Counted from the first letter of the stretch, positions 10,953 to 20,840 are shown. The stretch is DNA of 64,000 nt from Sporolactobacillus pectinivorans (GCF_002802965.1 NZ_NXGA01000001.1:1335484-1399483); one strand, 5' to 3'. The notes: generated by a model from the letters alone, not told the origin. Translations and numbers: made by a program.

Positions 10953-13231
10953 AAGTCATTGTCAGGGGGCGGGTCCAAGGCGTCGGATTCCGTCCGTTTG
11001 TTTATCAAATTTCCATGGAAGAAAATCTGGCGGGAACAGTTCAGAACAACATGGACGGCGTCCGTATTACCTGGGAAGGCAGCCGCGTTGCCGTACGGCG
11101 GGCTTTGAAAAGGCTTGAGACGGAAAAACCGCGCCTCTCCAGAATTGATGAACTGGCAGTTCACGCAGCCGCAACAACCGGAAGAAAGGGATTCCAGATT
11201 ATCGACAGCGACCGTTCAGGTAAATCCTCGCTGGTCATTCCTGTCGATTCAGCCGTGTGTAGCGACTGCCTGAAGGAGATGCATGATCCGTCGAATTTCC
11301 GTTACCGCTATCCGTTCATCAACTGCACACAGTGTGGCCCGAGATACTCGATCATTGATGAGCTGCCCTATGACCGGAAATACACGTCAATGGTGGATTT
11401 CCGGATGTGCAGCAAATGTGAGAAAGAGTATCGGGATCCGCTCAACCGTCGCCATCATGCCCAGCCGATCGCCTGTGATTCCTGCGGGCCGCATCTTTCG
11501 CTGCGCTCCTCCGATGGAGAACTTCTCGGGGAACGTGAGGATGCCTTGGCCCTTGCCGTTCGCGGCCTGGAAAAAGGCAGGACTGTAGCAGTTAAAGGAA
11601 TCGGCGGATTCCACCTGGCCTGCGATGCCTCAAATTCGGAAGCTGTTGCCAGGCTCAGGCGGTGCAAAAACCGGCCGGATAAACCGCTGGCCATTATGGC
11701 AAGGTCCATGGAAGAAGTGCGGCGAATCGCGGCCATTTCGGATCGTGAAGAAAATGTGCTGCGTTCACCGGAGGCGCCGATCGTTCTTCTTGAAAAGAAC
11801 AAAGCATTTACAGATCTGCTGCCTGGAGCACTTGCACCGGGCATTCGGACAATCGGCGTCATGCTGCCTTACACACCGCTGCATCACCTGCTTTTTGATG
11901 ATGGAAAATTTTCATTTCTGGTGATGACAAGCGCCAATCCGTCGGGGCTGCCGATTTTATACCGGGATGACTGCGCTGTTCATTATCTGGGCGGTATTGC
12001 CGATCAGATTCTGACCCACAATCGGCCGATTCTTCATGCGGTTGATGATTCGGTCGTGCGTGTTGGTAGATCTGTTCCTTTTTTCCTGAGACGCTCCCGG
12101 GGTTACGCCCCCGATCCGATCAACAGCGAACGAAATGTAGACGGCATTGCAGCGCTCGGCAGCCAGATGAAAAACACATTCGCAATCGGGCGCGGCGATC
12201 AGATTTTTGTCAGCCCGCATCTGGGGGATCTGACAGCAATGGAAAGCATGGATCATTATCAGGCGACGCTGGCTCACGTGATGAAGTGGACGGGGGTCAC
12301 GCCCAGGGCCATTGCCATTGATAAGCATCCGTACTACAGTACCCGCGAAATTGCTGCCAAACTGGGCAAACCGATCGTCGAAGTGCAGCACCATCATGCT
12401 CATCTAGTTTCATGTATGGAGGATAACGTACTGAAGGGAAAATGTATTGGCGTGATACTTGACGGAACCGGATATGGAGCGGACGGCAATGTCTGGGGTT
12501 TCGAAGTGTTGTACGGCGGTACTTCCGGATATCAGAGACTGGCGCATCTTCGCTATACGCCGCTTCCCGGGGGCGATCGGGCGGTGACTGAACCGTGGCG
12601 CAACGCAACAGCTATGCTGATCAGCCTGCTCGGAGACGAAGGGCGAAGGCTGGCGGCCCGGCTTTTCCCCGACCAAAGCGCCGGCCTGCGGGTGATCGAT
12701 CGCATGACGGGGATGAAGCTGAATAGCCCCATGGCAGGGACATGCGGCCGTCTGTTTGATGCCGTCAGCGCGATCATCGGTCTCTGCAAGGTTTCAACCT
12801 ATGAGGGGGAGCCAGCCATTCTGCTGTCGGAATGCGCGGATGAGGGGAACGGGCAGGTTGAGCCCTATCCTTACCGCGTTACTTGGGAAGAAACAGCCGA
12901 AATTGATTTTTCACTGACACTGAAACAGATCGCCGAGGATCATCTGCATGGTTTATCTGCAGCCCGGATCAGCCGCCGTTTCCACGAAACTGTAGTATCA
13001 GTGTGCTGCAGTGTGATTCACCGGATCGCTTGCCGTCACCCGGAATTTGGCAGACGGGTCGTGCTGTCCGGCGGCAGCCTGAATAATCAATTTCTCGCCA
13101 GGCATTTGCAGGCAACGTTAGCCGCTGGCGGTTTTGATGTTTTTACACATCACCGTATGCCATGTGGAGACGGGGGGCTGTGCCTTGGCCAGCTGGCTGT
13201 GGCGGCAGAAATGCAAGTTGGCAAAACATGA
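10937..13231 (+). CDS. hypF: Carbamoyltransferase HypF (cyanide ligand synthesis)
   Basis: Makes the carbamoyl group transferred to HypE for the Fe-CN ligands of the [NiFe] centre. 764 aa with the full domain order: acylphosphatase (VRGRVQGVGFRPFVYQ, residues 8-23), two CxxC zinc-finger pairs (CSDCLKEMHD with NCTQCGPR; CSKCEKEYRD with ACDSCGPH), YrdC-like (KGIGGFHLACDA) and the Kae1-like C-terminal domain (VQHHHAHLVSC, VVLSGGSLNNQFL). Start TTG 10937 overlaps hypB by 16 bases; the protein opens MSEAVKVIVRGR as expected. Confidence 0.95.
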   Translation: MSEAVKVIVRGRVQGVGFRPFVYQISMEENLAGTVQNNMDGVRITWEGSRVAVRRALKRLETEKPRLSRIDELAVHAAATTGRKGFQIIDSDRSGKSSLVIPVDSAVCSDCLKEMHDPSNFRYRYPFINCTQCGPRYSIIDELPYDRKYTSMVDFRMCSKCEKEYRDPLNRRHHAQPIACDSCGPHLSLRSSDGELLGEREDALALAVRGLEKGRTVAVKGIGGFHLACDASNSEAVARLRRCKNRPDKPLAIMARSMEEVRRIAAISDREENVLRSPEAPIVLLEKNKAFTDLLPGALAPGIRTIGVMLPYTPLHHLLFDDGKFSFLVMTSANPSGLPILYRDDCAVHYLGGIADQILTHNRPILHAVDDSVVRVGRSVPFFLRRSRGYAPDPINSERNVDGIAALGSQMKNTFAIGRGDQIFVSPHLGDLTAMESMDHYQATLAHVMKWTGVTPRAIAIDKHPYYSTREIAAKLGKPIVEVQHHHAHLVSCMEDNVLKGKCIGVILDGTGYGADGNVWGFEVLYGGTSGYQRLAHLRYTPLPGGDRAVTEPWRNATAMLISLLGDEGRRLAARLFPDQSAGLRVIDRMTGMKLNSPMAGTCGRLFDAVSAIIGLCKVSTYEGEPAILLSECADEGNGQVEPYPYRVTWEETAEIDFSLTLKQIAEDHLHGLSAARISRRFHETVVSVCCSVIHRIACRHPEFGRRVVLSGGSLNNQFLARHLQATLAAGGFDVFTHHRMPCGDGGLCLGQLAVAAEMQVGKT

Positions 13232-13437
13232 TATAACTTATAGCATGATAAAGTGATATATTAATAAAGAAAACTGGCGAAACCAAGCCTTTGCGCCGGC
13301 TGAGCCTTAGTTGTGACGGACGGTCCAGAGCGGAACATGCCACAGGATGTGGTATTGCTCGGCCGCTGACACTTGTAATCCACTTAAATTTTATACTTTA
13401 TTATGGTGTTAAAAAGGTTCATAGGGGGATGAACAGT
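13232..13437 (+). other. hypF-hypC gap with strong predicted RNA structure, unassigned
   Basis: 206 bases in an operon whose other genes mostly overlap. An AT-rich start (13230-13270) gives way to a G+C-rich block (about 13273-13370) with nested stems: GGCG with CGCC, GGAC with GTCC, and a hairpin ATGCCAC / GTGGTAT enclosed by GAGC / GCTC (about 13329-13360). An AT-rich stretch and AGGGGG ribosome-binding site lead into hypC. It could be a cis-regulatory leader or small RNA; I do not recognise a known class, including the nickel/cobalt or molybdenum-cofactor riboswitches. Confidence 0.35.
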
Positions 13438-13662
13438 ATGTGCGTAGGTGTACCTGCAAAGGTTATAGAAAAGAAAGAATATACGGCACTTGTTGACGTC
13501 ATGGGGACCAAAATGGAAGTCGGAATCCTCTTTGTTCCGGAAGTAGAAATAGGAGAATACGTGATTGTCCATGCCGGACAGGGTATGTCAATCATTGATC
13601 AGACATTTGCCCGTCAAAGCATCAGCGAATGGGAGAAGATGGCCCGTGCAGACGTTATTTGA
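13438..13662 (+). CDS. hypC: Hydrogenase assembly chaperone HypC
   Basis: 74-aa chaperone that carries the Fe(CN)2CO unit with HypD and docks on the large subunit precursor. It begins MCVGVPAKVIEK; Cys2 after the initiator Met is the essential family residue (usually MCLAIPAKV). The GEYVIVHAGQGMSIID segment is typical. ATG 13438 is preferred to upstream in-frame starts because of the AGGGGG ribosome-binding site and the required Met-Cys end. Its last 17 bases overlap hypD. Confidence 0.94.
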   Translation: MCVGVPAKVIEKKEYTALVDVMGTKMEVGILFVPEVEIGEYVIVHAGQGMSIIDQTFARQSISEWEKMARADVI

Positions 13663-14755
13663 ACCCGCCGATCCGGCAGTTGCAATCGAACTTGCACAGA
13701 AAGTGATTGCGCTTGCCGACCGCTGTAAAGAAAAATTTGGCGCAATGCCTGCGTTCATGGAAGTCTGCGGTTCACATACGATGGCTCTTGCAAAAACCGG
13801 AGTCAAACTGATCCTCCAGGGACATGTGAATCTCATTTCAGGCCCGGGCTGTCCGGTCTGCGTGACAGATCAGAAGCAAATCGACGCGATGATTGAAGTA
13901 GCGGAATCGGACAGCAGGATTGTCTGTACTTTCGGCGATATGATGCGCGTACCGGGATCGAAACGGAGCCTGCTAAGCGCGAAGACAGAAGGGCGCGATG
14001 TCCGCATCGTCTATTCACCGCTTGACGCCGTACGGATTGCTGAAGAAAATCCGGAGAAAGAGGTTGTTTTTCTCGGTGTCGGCTTTGAGACGACGGTTCC
14101 GGTGCTGGCAGCCGCAATTCAAATGGCTGCACATAAAAATATTAACAATTTTTCGATGTGGGCCACGACAAAGCTTGTCCAGCCTGTACTCAGAACGCTG
14201 CTGTCCGTAAAAAAAGTGAAAATCAACGGTTTCTTGCTTCCCGGGCATGTTTCGATTGTGCTTGGCGAACAAGCCTACCGGTTCCTGATTGACGAATTCC
14301 GGATGCCCGGCGTGATCAGCGGCTTCGAACCTGTGGAGATGTTGAGCGCTATCTATAAATTATTGAAAATGGTTGATGAAGGCCGGCCTGAAATTATTAA
14401 TAATTATAAAAGTGTTGTACGTGCCGGAGGTAATAAAACAGCCCAGAAAATGATGAATGAATTTTTTCAGCCATGCGACGAATCATGGCGCGGCATCGGT
14501 ATGATTTCAAAGAGCGGCCTTGAAATCCGTGAGAAATACAGTCGTTTTAACGCCAAAGAGAAATTCAGCATTAAAATCGGTGAGCCCAAGAAAACCCCCT
14601 GTCGCTGCGGCGACATGATCTGCGGCCTGGCTTCTCCGGAAGAGTGTGTACTGTTCGGGAAGGCATGCACGCCGCTGCACCCGGTCGGGCCGTGCATGGT
14701 TTCCACAGAAGGTAGCTGTGCGGCCCACTACGCCTATATGAGAAAGGAAGGGTGA
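13646..14755 (+). CDS. hypD: Hydrogenase maturation iron-sulfur protein HypD
   Basis: Scaffold where the iron cofactor receives its CN and CO ligands. About 369 aa. Visible motifs: FMEVCGSHTMAL, SGPGCPVCVTD, GVGFETTVPVLA and the C-terminal [4Fe-4S] cluster region CRCGDMICGLASPEEC with later CMVSTEGSCAAHY. Start GTG 13646 gives MQTLFEPADP and has GGGAGAAG upstream; starting further 5' would only add hypC's sequence in another frame. Confidence 0.94.
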   Translation: MQTLFEPADPAVAIELAQKVIALADRCKEKFGAMPAFMEVCGSHTMALAKTGVKLILQGHVNLISGPGCPVCVTDQKQIDAMIEVAESDSRIVCTFGDMMRVPGSKRSLLSAKTEGRDVRIVYSPLDAVRIAEENPEKEVVFLGVGFETTVPVLAAAIQMAAHKNINNFSMWATTKLVQPVLRTLLSVKKVKINGFLLPGHVSIVLGEQAYRFLIDEFRMPGVISGFEPVEMLSAIYKLLKMVDEGRPEIINNYKSVVRAGGNKTAQKMMNEFFQPCDESWRGIGMISKSGLEIREKYSRFNAKEKFSIKIGEPKKTPCRCGDMICGLASPEECVLFGKACTPLHPVGPCMVSTEGSCAAHYAYMRKEG

Positions 14756-14759
14756 TTTG

Positions 14760-15770
14760 ATGGAACGCAAAGTGACACTCGCGCATGGCGATGGCGGAGA
14801 ACTGGCACACAAACTGATCCAGCAAATCTTTATCTCAGCATTTGGCAATGGACATGCCGCCCGGTTCGACTCGGCATATCTGTCGCTGAAAAGTGGAGAA
14901 ATAGCGGTGACGACGGATAGTTTCGTGGTTAGGCCGCTTTTCTTTCCAGGCGGTGATATTGGCAAGATCGCCGTATCCGGAACGGTCAATGACCTGGCAG
15001 TAGCTGGCGCAATCCCGCTTTATCTTACTGCAGGATTTATTATTGAGGAAGGCTTTTCGCTGGCAGATCTGAGGAAAATTGTTCAGTCACTGGCCGAAGA
15101 AGCAGGCAAAGCAGGGGTCCGTGTTGTTGCAGGAGATACTAAAGTTGTTGAAAAAGGAGGGGCTGACGGCGTCTACATTAATACGACCGGTGTCGGTCTC
15201 CAGCGCGCTGGCAGCTCAGTCGACCCCTCTCGGATCGAAGCGGGTGACGATATCGTTGTCAGCGGCACCATCGGCGACCACGGAATTGCGATTCTGGCGG
15301 CACGCGGCGAACTGGGGCTGATGACCGACCTTGAGAGCGACTGCGCATCGTTGAACAAAATGATTGCTGCGTTGATTGACGGCGGCTGCGATGTGAAAAT
15401 GATGCGTGACCCGACCCGCGGCGGCGTGGCGACAACATTGGTTGAGATTGCTGAAGACTTTGGTGCGGTGCTCGAAATTGAGGAACGGACGCTGCCGATC
15501 CGCAATGAAGTGAAGGGCGCCTGCGACATTCTCGGCTTTGATCCACTGTATCTGGCAAACGAGGGTAAGGTGATCCTGGTTGTTTCCCACGCCGACTGTC
15601 CGCAGGCACTGGACATATTGCGCCGTTTTCCTGAAGGGGAAAATACCGCAGTGATCGGGCACGTTGCGGGCAGGGGAAGGGGAACCGGGCAGCTGCTGCT
15701 TGAAACGCCCCTTGGAAGCAAGAGAAGAATTCACCGCCTTTCAGGTATGATGCTTCCGAGAATATGCTGA
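14760..15770 (+). CDS. hypE: Carbamoyl dehydratase HypE
   Basis: Dehydrates the HypF-donated carbamoyl group on its C-terminal cysteine to thiocyanate, the CN source. The protein ends LSGMMLPRIC, preserving the invariant PRxC tail. AIRS/PurM-like fold segments are visible: TLAHGDGGELAHKLI, TTDSFVVRPLFFPGGDIG, SGTVNDLAVAGA and MRDPTRGGVATTL. ATG 14760 follows AGAAAGGAAGGG and comes 4 bases after the hypD stop. Confidence 0.95.
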   Translation: MERKVTLAHGDGGELAHKLIQQIFISAFGNGHAARFDSAYLSLKSGEIAVTTDSFVVRPLFFPGGDIGKIAVSGTVNDLAVAGAIPLYLTAGFIIEEGFSLADLRKIVQSLAEEAGKAGVRVVAGDTKVVEKGGADGVYINTTGVGLQRAGSSVDPSRIEAGDDIVVSGTIGDHGIAILAARGELGLMTDLESDCASLNKMIAALIDGGCDVKMMRDPTRGGVATTLVEIAEDFGAVLEIEERTLPIRNEVKGACDILGFDPLYLANEGKVILVVSHADCPQALDILRRFPEGENTAVIGHVAGRGRGTGQLLLETPLGSKRRIHRLSGMMLPRIC

Positions 15771-15839
15771 ACAAATGTCGCGGATGCCGCTTAACGATGA
15801 ACGAACTATCGGAAACTAATAAAAAGAGGTGCTTTTTCA

Positions 15840-16079
15840 ATGAGTCCGTTAAACATTGGTTTTCCCGGTCTGATTATGATTCTGGTTATTGCTCTGATCA
15901 TTTTTGGTCCTTCGAAGCTTCCCGAAATCGGCAAGGCGTTTGGTAAATCATTGAGGGAATTTAAGAAAGCGACACAAGGCCTTGCATCTGAGAATGATGA
16001 AGAAGATAAGTCTGAAAAGAAAAAGAATCTGATGGCAAGCCAGACGGAACAAACAGAAAAAGACGAAAAAAAAGGATGA
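15840..16079 (+). CDS. tatA: Twin-arginine translocase subunit TatA
   Basis: 79-aa pore subunit: short periplasm-facing N-terminus, one transmembrane helix ([15 protein letters not shown]), hinge [21 protein letters not shown], then a highly charged tail. GAGGTG ribosome-binding site. Lies 69 bases after hypE and 10 before tatC. Together they form a minimal TatAC system next to a twin-arginine substrate (HyaA), implying a dedicated translocase. Confidence 0.93.
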   Translation: MSPLNIGFPGLIMILVIALIIFGPSKLPEIGKAFGKSLREFKKATQGLASENDEEDKSEKKKNLMASQTEQTEKDEKKG

Positions 16080-16089
16080 AGGAAACCGG

Positions 16090-16857
16090 ATGACTATGAC
16101 AAAGAGCGGTCAAAGCATGACGCTGATGGAGCATCTGAATGAACTTCGGAGGCGATTTATTCTTGTTCTGATCGCTTTTATTATCAGTTTTGGTGCCTCC
16201 CTCTTTTTTGTGCGCAAGCTCTATTACTGGCTGATTTACGATCTGGGCATTCACGGGAAACTGACGGTTCTCGGACCGACGGATATTCTCTGGGTTTATT
16301 TTATGCTTGCCGGAGTCATTGCCTTGGCTGTGACTATTCCATTTATTGCTTGGCAGCTCTGGCTGTTTGTTTCGCCAGCCCTGACAGAAAAAGAGCGGAG
16401 AATTGCGGTCGCCTATATACCGTCTATCTTTATTCTGTTTATCTGCGGCATTGCTTTCGGTTACTTCGTCGTCTTTCCGAATATACTCCGTTTTCTAATC
16501 TCAATTAATGGTGGTATGTTTACGGTGATGTTTACGACGGACAAGTACTTTGGCTTTCTAATCAATATAGTTCTGCCCTTCGGTTTTCTGTTTGAACTTC
16601 CTGTTGTCGTCGTTTTTCTGACGAATCTGGGCATATTATCACCTGCGCGGATGAAAAAAATGAGAAAAATTTCTTATCTGTGCCTGGTTGTTCTGGCAAC
16701 GATGATTTCCCCGCCGGATTTCGTCTCGCATTCTCTCGTTGCTGTTCCGCTTCTGCTGCTTTACGAGATTTGCGTGACCGTGTCGGGTGTAGCCTATAGA
16801 AGAAGGAAAAAAAGAATGGCGGCCGCTGAAAAAGAGTTCTCCGCTTCACCCGAATAA
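16090..16857 (+). CDS. tatC: Twin-arginine translocase subunit TatC
   Basis: Receptor for twin-arginine signal peptides. 255 aa with six hydrophobic segments, the conserved cytoplasmic start MEHLNELRRRF, the FVSPALTEKERR loop after helix 2, and the LPFGFLFELPVV helix bearing the family Glu. Ends with a basic tail. It is the last gene of the hydrogenase cluster; no clear terminator follows before secG. Confidence 0.95.
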   Translation: MTMTKSGQSMTLMEHLNELRRRFILVLIAFIISFGASLFFVRKLYYWLIYDLGIHGKLTVLGPTDILWVYFMLAGVIALAVTIPFIAWQLWLFVSPALTEKERRIAVAYIPSIFILFICGIAFGYFVVFPNILRFLISINGGMFTVMFTTDKYFGFLINIVLPFGFLFELPVVVVFLTNLGILSPARMKKMRKISYLCLVVLATMISPPDFVSHSLVAVPLLLLYEICVTVSGVAYRRRKKRMAAAEKEFSASPE

Positions 16858-16974
16858 AAGGGCCTGAAGACGATGGATAAAATAACCTGCTTTTAGTTGC
16901 GGCAGAGCGGCCCATATGTTACATTAAAAATAATGGGTTAGTGAACGTTGATATGAAGATTGGAGCGTTAGTGT

Positions 16975-17208
16975 ATGCATACACTGCTGTTGATTCTGAT
17001 GATCGCTGCTGCAGTTATTATGATTGTTCTGATTATGATGCAGAGGAGCCGCGGCGACGGTCTTTCCGAAGCCATTACGGGCGGTGCGGAGCAGCTGTTC
17101 AGCAAGCAGAAAGCAAGAGGCATTGAAGTGGGGCTTAACCGGCTGACCATCTTTTTTGCTGTTGTCTTTTTCGTCTGTGCTTTTTTGCTTGGGTATTACT
17201 TCAAATAA
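16975..17208 (+). CDS. secG: Preprotein translocase subunit SecG
   Basis: 77-aa, two transmembrane helices separated by MQRSRGDGLSEAITGGAEQL, the family's conserved glycine-rich cytoplasmic loop. The Bacillales order secG - est - rnr - smpB - ssrA is recognisable here, although the trehalose operon and a phosphatase gene now interrupt it between rnr and smpB. Confidence 0.92.
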   Translation: MHTLLLILMIAAAVIMIVLIMMQRSRGDGLSEAITGGAEQLFSKQKARGIEVGLNRLTIFFAVVFFVCAFLLGYYFK

Positions 17209-17223
17209 CCGCATAGGACAGAA

Positions 17224-17265
17224 TAAACCGGAAAGACGGCTAACGAAGCTGCCACTCCGGTTTTT
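17224..17265 (+). terminator. Rho-independent terminator after secG
   Basis: Arms AAACCGGA (17225) and TCCGGTTT (17256) with the internal loop containing a second small stem, followed by a T run. Confidence 0.8.
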
Positions 17266-17426
17266 GTCATTCAGGATAGCGCGAAGAAGGCTTTCCATGA
17301 TTTCCCGATTGGATTTAGACCTGCACGCCCGGATGGCGTATAATGAAGACTGAATAGGGTGGAAAATGGTGAGTTCTCTCTTCGCCTGTCCGCCAGAAGA
17401 CAGGAGATTGATTGGGGGGATACGGT

Positions 17427-18179
17427 ATGTCGAAAATCAGGCCGCCCAAGCCTTTTCTGTTTGAAGGCGGGCCGAGAGCGGTTTTGCTGCTTCACGGATT
17501 CACCGGAAATTCTGCAGATGTCCGCCAAATCGGCAGGTATCTGAATCAACGGGGATACACGTGCTACGGGCCGCACTACTCCGGACATGCCGTTCCACCG
17601 GAAAAATTAATTGAAACGACACCGGATGACTGGTGGCGGGACGTCAGAAATGCATACTCCTTTCTTGAAAAAAAGGGCTTTCAGAAAATTGCAGTGTGCG
17701 GACTTTCCATTGGTGGAGTATTTTCCCTCAAATGTGGCTACACTTTTCCTGTCAAAGGAATTATTTCAATGTGTGCACCCGCCGACAGCAGTACCGGGAA
17801 CAGAATTTATGCTGGTGCTCTCGGATACGCTGAAAACTATAAAATGTATCAGGGAGAAACCCGGGCTGAGATTGACGGCGAAATGAGGGTCATTAAGGAA
17901 AAACTTCCAACGCTGCTGGCTGCTGTAAGCAGTCTCATTCTGGATGTCCGTTCAAATCTTCACCGTATTAAAGCACCGGCATTTATTGCTCAGGCTGCCC
18001 TCGATGAAATGATCAATATGGACAGCGCAAATTTTATTTATCATGAAATACAATCGAAAATCAGGCGGCTCAAATGGTATGAGCAGTCCACACACGTAAT
18101 TACGTTAGGAACAGAGAAAGCACAGCTGCACCAGGATATCTATGCGTTTCTTGAAAGCCTGGATTGGTCTGTTTCCTAA
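17427..18179 (+). CDS. est: Carboxylesterase of the Est30 type
   Basis: Alpha/beta-hydrolase of about 250 aa hydrolysing short-chain carboxyl esters. The oxyanion-hole motif LLHGFTG (21-27), the nucleophile elbow CGLSIGG (Ser94), an Asp in AALDEMIN and the His in STHVITLG match the Geobacillus Est30 family. Start ATG 17427 follows a GGGGGGAT ribosome-binding site. The conserved place between secG and rnr supports the call. Confidence 0.9.
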   Translation: MSKIRPPKPFLFEGGPRAVLLLHGFTGNSADVRQIGRYLNQRGYTCYGPHYSGHAVPPEKLIETTPDDWWRDVRNAYSFLEKKGFQKIAVCGLSIGGVFSLKCGYTFPVKGIISMCAPADSSTGNRIYAGALGYAENYKMYQGETRAEIDGEMRVIKEKLPTLLAAVSSLILDVRSNLHRIKAPAFIAQAALDEMINMDSANFIYHEIQSKIRRLKWYEQSTHVITLGTEKAQLHQDIYAFLESLDWSVS

Positions 18180-18197
18180 GGACAGGGAGGTTATTAT

Positions 18198-20543
18198 ATG
18201 GCGGAAGAGCGTATTCAGGAAATTCTGGATTACATGCGTGAAGAAACTTATCGGCCGATGACGCTGAATGAGCTTGAGGAAGCTTTCAGTGTTCATGATT
18301 CGGCCAAATTTACCGAATTTGTAAAAGTAATGAATGAAATGGAAGAACAAGGGCTAGTCATTAAGACACGATCGGACCGGTACGGACTGCCGGAAAAAAT
18401 GGACCTGATGAAGGGCCGTGTGCAAAGCCACGCCAAGGGATTTGCCTTCATTATTCCTGAAGATGACAAGCTGGATGATGTTTTTGTCGGGCCAAATGAT
18501 CTTGCCGGAGCGATGAATGGTGACACCGTCATTGTCCGTGTTTCACACAAAACAACGACGGATGATCGCGGTGACCGTGCAGAGGGCGCGGTGATCCGTA
18601 TTTTGGAACGTGCCGTAAAGCAGGTTGTCGGTACGTTCAATGCAGGAAAACATTTCGGCTTTGTTATTCCCGATGACACGCGGATTAACGGGGATATTTT
18701 TATTCCTGAAAACGCGGAACACGGCGCGATGGAGGGCCACAAAGTCGTCGCGGAGATCACAAAATATCCGGAGGGGCGGAAGAATGCCGAGGGGATGATC
18801 ACGCAGATCCTGGGTCACAAGAATGATCCGGGTGTCGATATCCTGTCCATCATTTATAAGCACGGGCTGCCACTTGAATATCCACCTGAAGTGATGTCGG
18901 AAGCAGAGGCAATTGCGGATGAAATTTCGGATAGAGACCGGGCCGGACGTCGGGATCTGTGCAACGAAACCATTGTGACGATCGATGGGGAAGATTCCAA
19001 GGACCTTGATGACGCGGTCACTGTGGGTAAACTTGAAAACGGAAATTACCGGCTCGGTGTACATATTGCGGATGTCAGCTATTATGTCACGGAGGGTTCG
19101 TCTCTGGACGCAGAAGCATATGACAGGGGCACAAGTGTATACCTTGTCGACCGCGTGATTCCAATGATCCCGCACCGCTTGTCCAACGGTATCTGCAGCC
19201 TGAACCCGCACGTTGACCGGCTGGCGATCAGCTGTGAGATGGAGATTAATCCTCAGGGCATTGTTGTCGATCACGAAATTTTTCCAAGTGTGATCCGGAC
19301 AACAGAACGCATGACTTATACTAATGTGCGAAAAATTCTTAAACGTGAAGATGATGAGGTGCTTCAGCGCTATCATGATCTCATTCCTTTCTTTGATCTG
19401 ATGGCCGAGCTGGCCAAAATTCTGGAGAAAAGCCGTCAAGACCGCGGCGCCATTGATTTTGATTTTACCGAAGCAAAGATTATCGTCGATGAACAGGGCA
19501 AGCCGACAGATGTTGTGATCCGCGAGCGGACTGAATCCGAGCGATTGATTGAGTCGTTCATGCTTGCAGCCAACGAAACCATCGCAGAACATTTTGAGAA
19601 GCTTCATCTGCCTTTCCTCTATCGCGTCCATGAGGAACCGAATCCGGAGAAGCTTCAAAAGTTCTTTGATTTTGCTCTGAACTTTGGCTATGTGTTGAAG
19701 GGTGCGACTGATCATGTGCATCCGCGCACGCTTCAGTCACTGCTGGAAAAGGTTAAAGGGCAGCCTGAAGAAGCAGTGATCAGCACAGTGATGCTGCGCT
19801 CGATGGCGAAGGCAAAATATGATGATCATTGTCTCGGCCATTTCGGCCTTTCAACCGAATATTATACACATTTCACTTCGCCTATTCGCCGTTATCCCGA
19901 CCTGACCGTTCACCGGCTGATCCGCAAGTATCTGTTTAATGGGCAAACCGATGGAAAAACGCAGGCCTTCTGGAAAGAACAGCTGCCGGAGATTGCAAAA
20001 AGCACTTCTGCTCGTGAGCAGCGCGCCGTCGAGGCTGAGCGCGATACGGACGATCTGAAAAAAGCGGAATTCATGCAGGATAAAGTCGGACAGACCTTCG
20101 ACGGTGTCGTGAGCGGTGTGACAAACTTTGGCCTGTTTGTCGAACTGCCGAATACGATTGAAGGCCTGGTCCACATCAGTTATCTCACGGACGACTATTA
20201 TCGCTACAGCGAAGAAAACATGGCACTGATCGGTGAACGAACCGGCCATCTGTACCGGATCGGCGATGAAATCCAGGTGCGTGTGCTTGATGTTAATCTG
20301 GACGAGCACGCCGTTGATTTTGAAGTTGTTGGCATGAAACCGCAGAAACCGCGAGTTCGCAAGTCGCGCCCAACGATTATTCAGGGCAGCATGTCCGGGG
20401 CCGGAGAGAAAAAACGGTTCGGCAGCAAGCCGAATGGCAGTGGATCGGATCACCGGAAACCTTATCATAAAAGCAGCGGTGGAAGCCGAGGCTCCGGCAT
20501 AAAGAACAGGCCACATTTTAAAAGCAAAGATAAAAATAAATAA
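18198..20543 (+). CDS. rnr: Ribonuclease R
   Basis: 3'-5' exoribonuclease for structured RNA, and partner of tmRNA in degrading non-stop messages. 781 aa: N-terminal winged helix ([13 protein letters not shown]), two cold-shock domains, the RNB catalytic domain with [16 protein letters not shown] (metal-binding aspartates), the S1 domain ([20 protein letters not shown]) and a Lys/Arg-rich, low-complexity C-terminal tail. GGGAGG ribosome-binding site. Confidence 0.96.
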   Translation: MAEERIQEILDYMREETYRPMTLNELEEAFSVHDSAKFTEFVKVMNEMEEQGLVIKTRSDRYGLPEKMDLMKGRVQSHAKGFAFIIPEDDKLDDVFVGPNDLAGAMNGDTVIVRVSHKTTTDDRGDRAEGAVIRILERAVKQVVGTFNAGKHFGFVIPDDTRINGDIFIPENAEHGAMEGHKVVAEITKYPEGRKNAEGMITQILGHKNDPGVDILSIIYKHGLPLEYPPEVMSEAEAIADEISDRDRAGRRDLCNETIVTIDGEDSKDLDDAVTVGKLENGNYRLGVHIADVSYYVTEGSSLDAEAYDRGTSVYLVDRVIPMIPHRLSNGICSLNPHVDRLAISCEMEINPQGIVVDHEIFPSVIRTTERMTYTNVRKILKREDDEVLQRYHDLIPFFDLMAELAKILEKSRQDRGAIDFDFTEAKIIVDEQGKPTDVVIRERTESERLIESFMLAANETIAEHFEKLHLPFLYRVHEEPNPEKLQKFFDFALNFGYVLKGATDHVHPRTLQSLLEKVKGQPEEAVISTVMLRSMAKAKYDDHCLGHFGLSTEYYTHFTSPIRRYPDLTVHRLIRKYLFNGQTDGKTQAFWKEQLPEIAKSTSAREQRAVEAERDTDDLKKAEFMQDKVGQTFDGVVSGVTNFGLFVELPNTIEGLVHISYLTDDYYRYSEENMALIGERTGHLYRIGDEIQVRVLDVNLDEHAVDFEVVGMKPQKPRVRKSRPTIIQGSMSGAGEKKRFGSKPNGSGSDHRKPYHKSSGGSRGSGIKNRPHFKSKDKNK

Positions 20544-20552
20544 TGTAAGATG

Positions 20553-20580
20553 GAGAATCCTCAGCGATTCTCTTTTTTTT
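20553..20580 (+). terminator. Rho-independent terminator after rnr
   Basis: GAGAATC / GATTCTC stem with six-base loop and eight T. A 93-codon open frame starting at 20550 runs through this hairpin and is not believed to be a gene. Confidence 0.92.
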
Positions 20581-20714
20581 ACGATAAAAAAATATACAAC
20601 TTTGGGAATGTCGACACAACTGGTTCAATTAATAATGATCACAGTTGGCCGGGACTGCGCATCAAAATGAGTGACATTTATTCTTGCCCTATAACTCTCT
20701 TTTTTTTACAGCGA

Positions 20715-20840
20715 ATCAACGCAAAAGCGAAGAAAATCAACGAGTCGATGCAAGAAATCAACGCAAAGGGGAAAGGAATCGACGAAATAGGCTTAAGAAT
20801 CGGCACTAAATCGGAAAAAATCAACAAATGATCAGATTTT
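20715..20840. repeat. Six tandem imperfect 21-bp units between rnr and the tre operon
   Basis: Units begin with ATC at 20715, 20736, 20757, 20778, 20799 and 20820, exactly 21 bases apart, with consensus near ATCAACGCAAA. Read in frame from upstream they encode a heptad pattern (INAKAKK, INESMQE, INAKGKG, IDEIGLR, IGTKSEK, INK) ending at a TGA. No ribosome-binding site or convincing start is present and the frame would begin inside the rnr terminator, so I list it as a repeat. Similar Ile-Asn heptad repeats occur in intergenic regions of other Bacillales (from memory). Confidence 0.75.

Noticed and set aside
13232..13437. Nickel/cobalt or molybdenum-cofactor riboswitch before hypC
   Set aside because: The location is tempting, but I could not match the conserved sequence blocks of either class; left as an unassigned structure.
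20550..20831. 93-codon frame after rnr including the heptad repeats
   Set aside because: It starts within the rnr terminator hairpin, has no ribosome-binding site, and the first half has no protein-like character; kept only as a DNA repeat.
20715..20840. CRISPR array
   Set aside because: Units are contiguous with no spacers, and no cas genes occur in the window.
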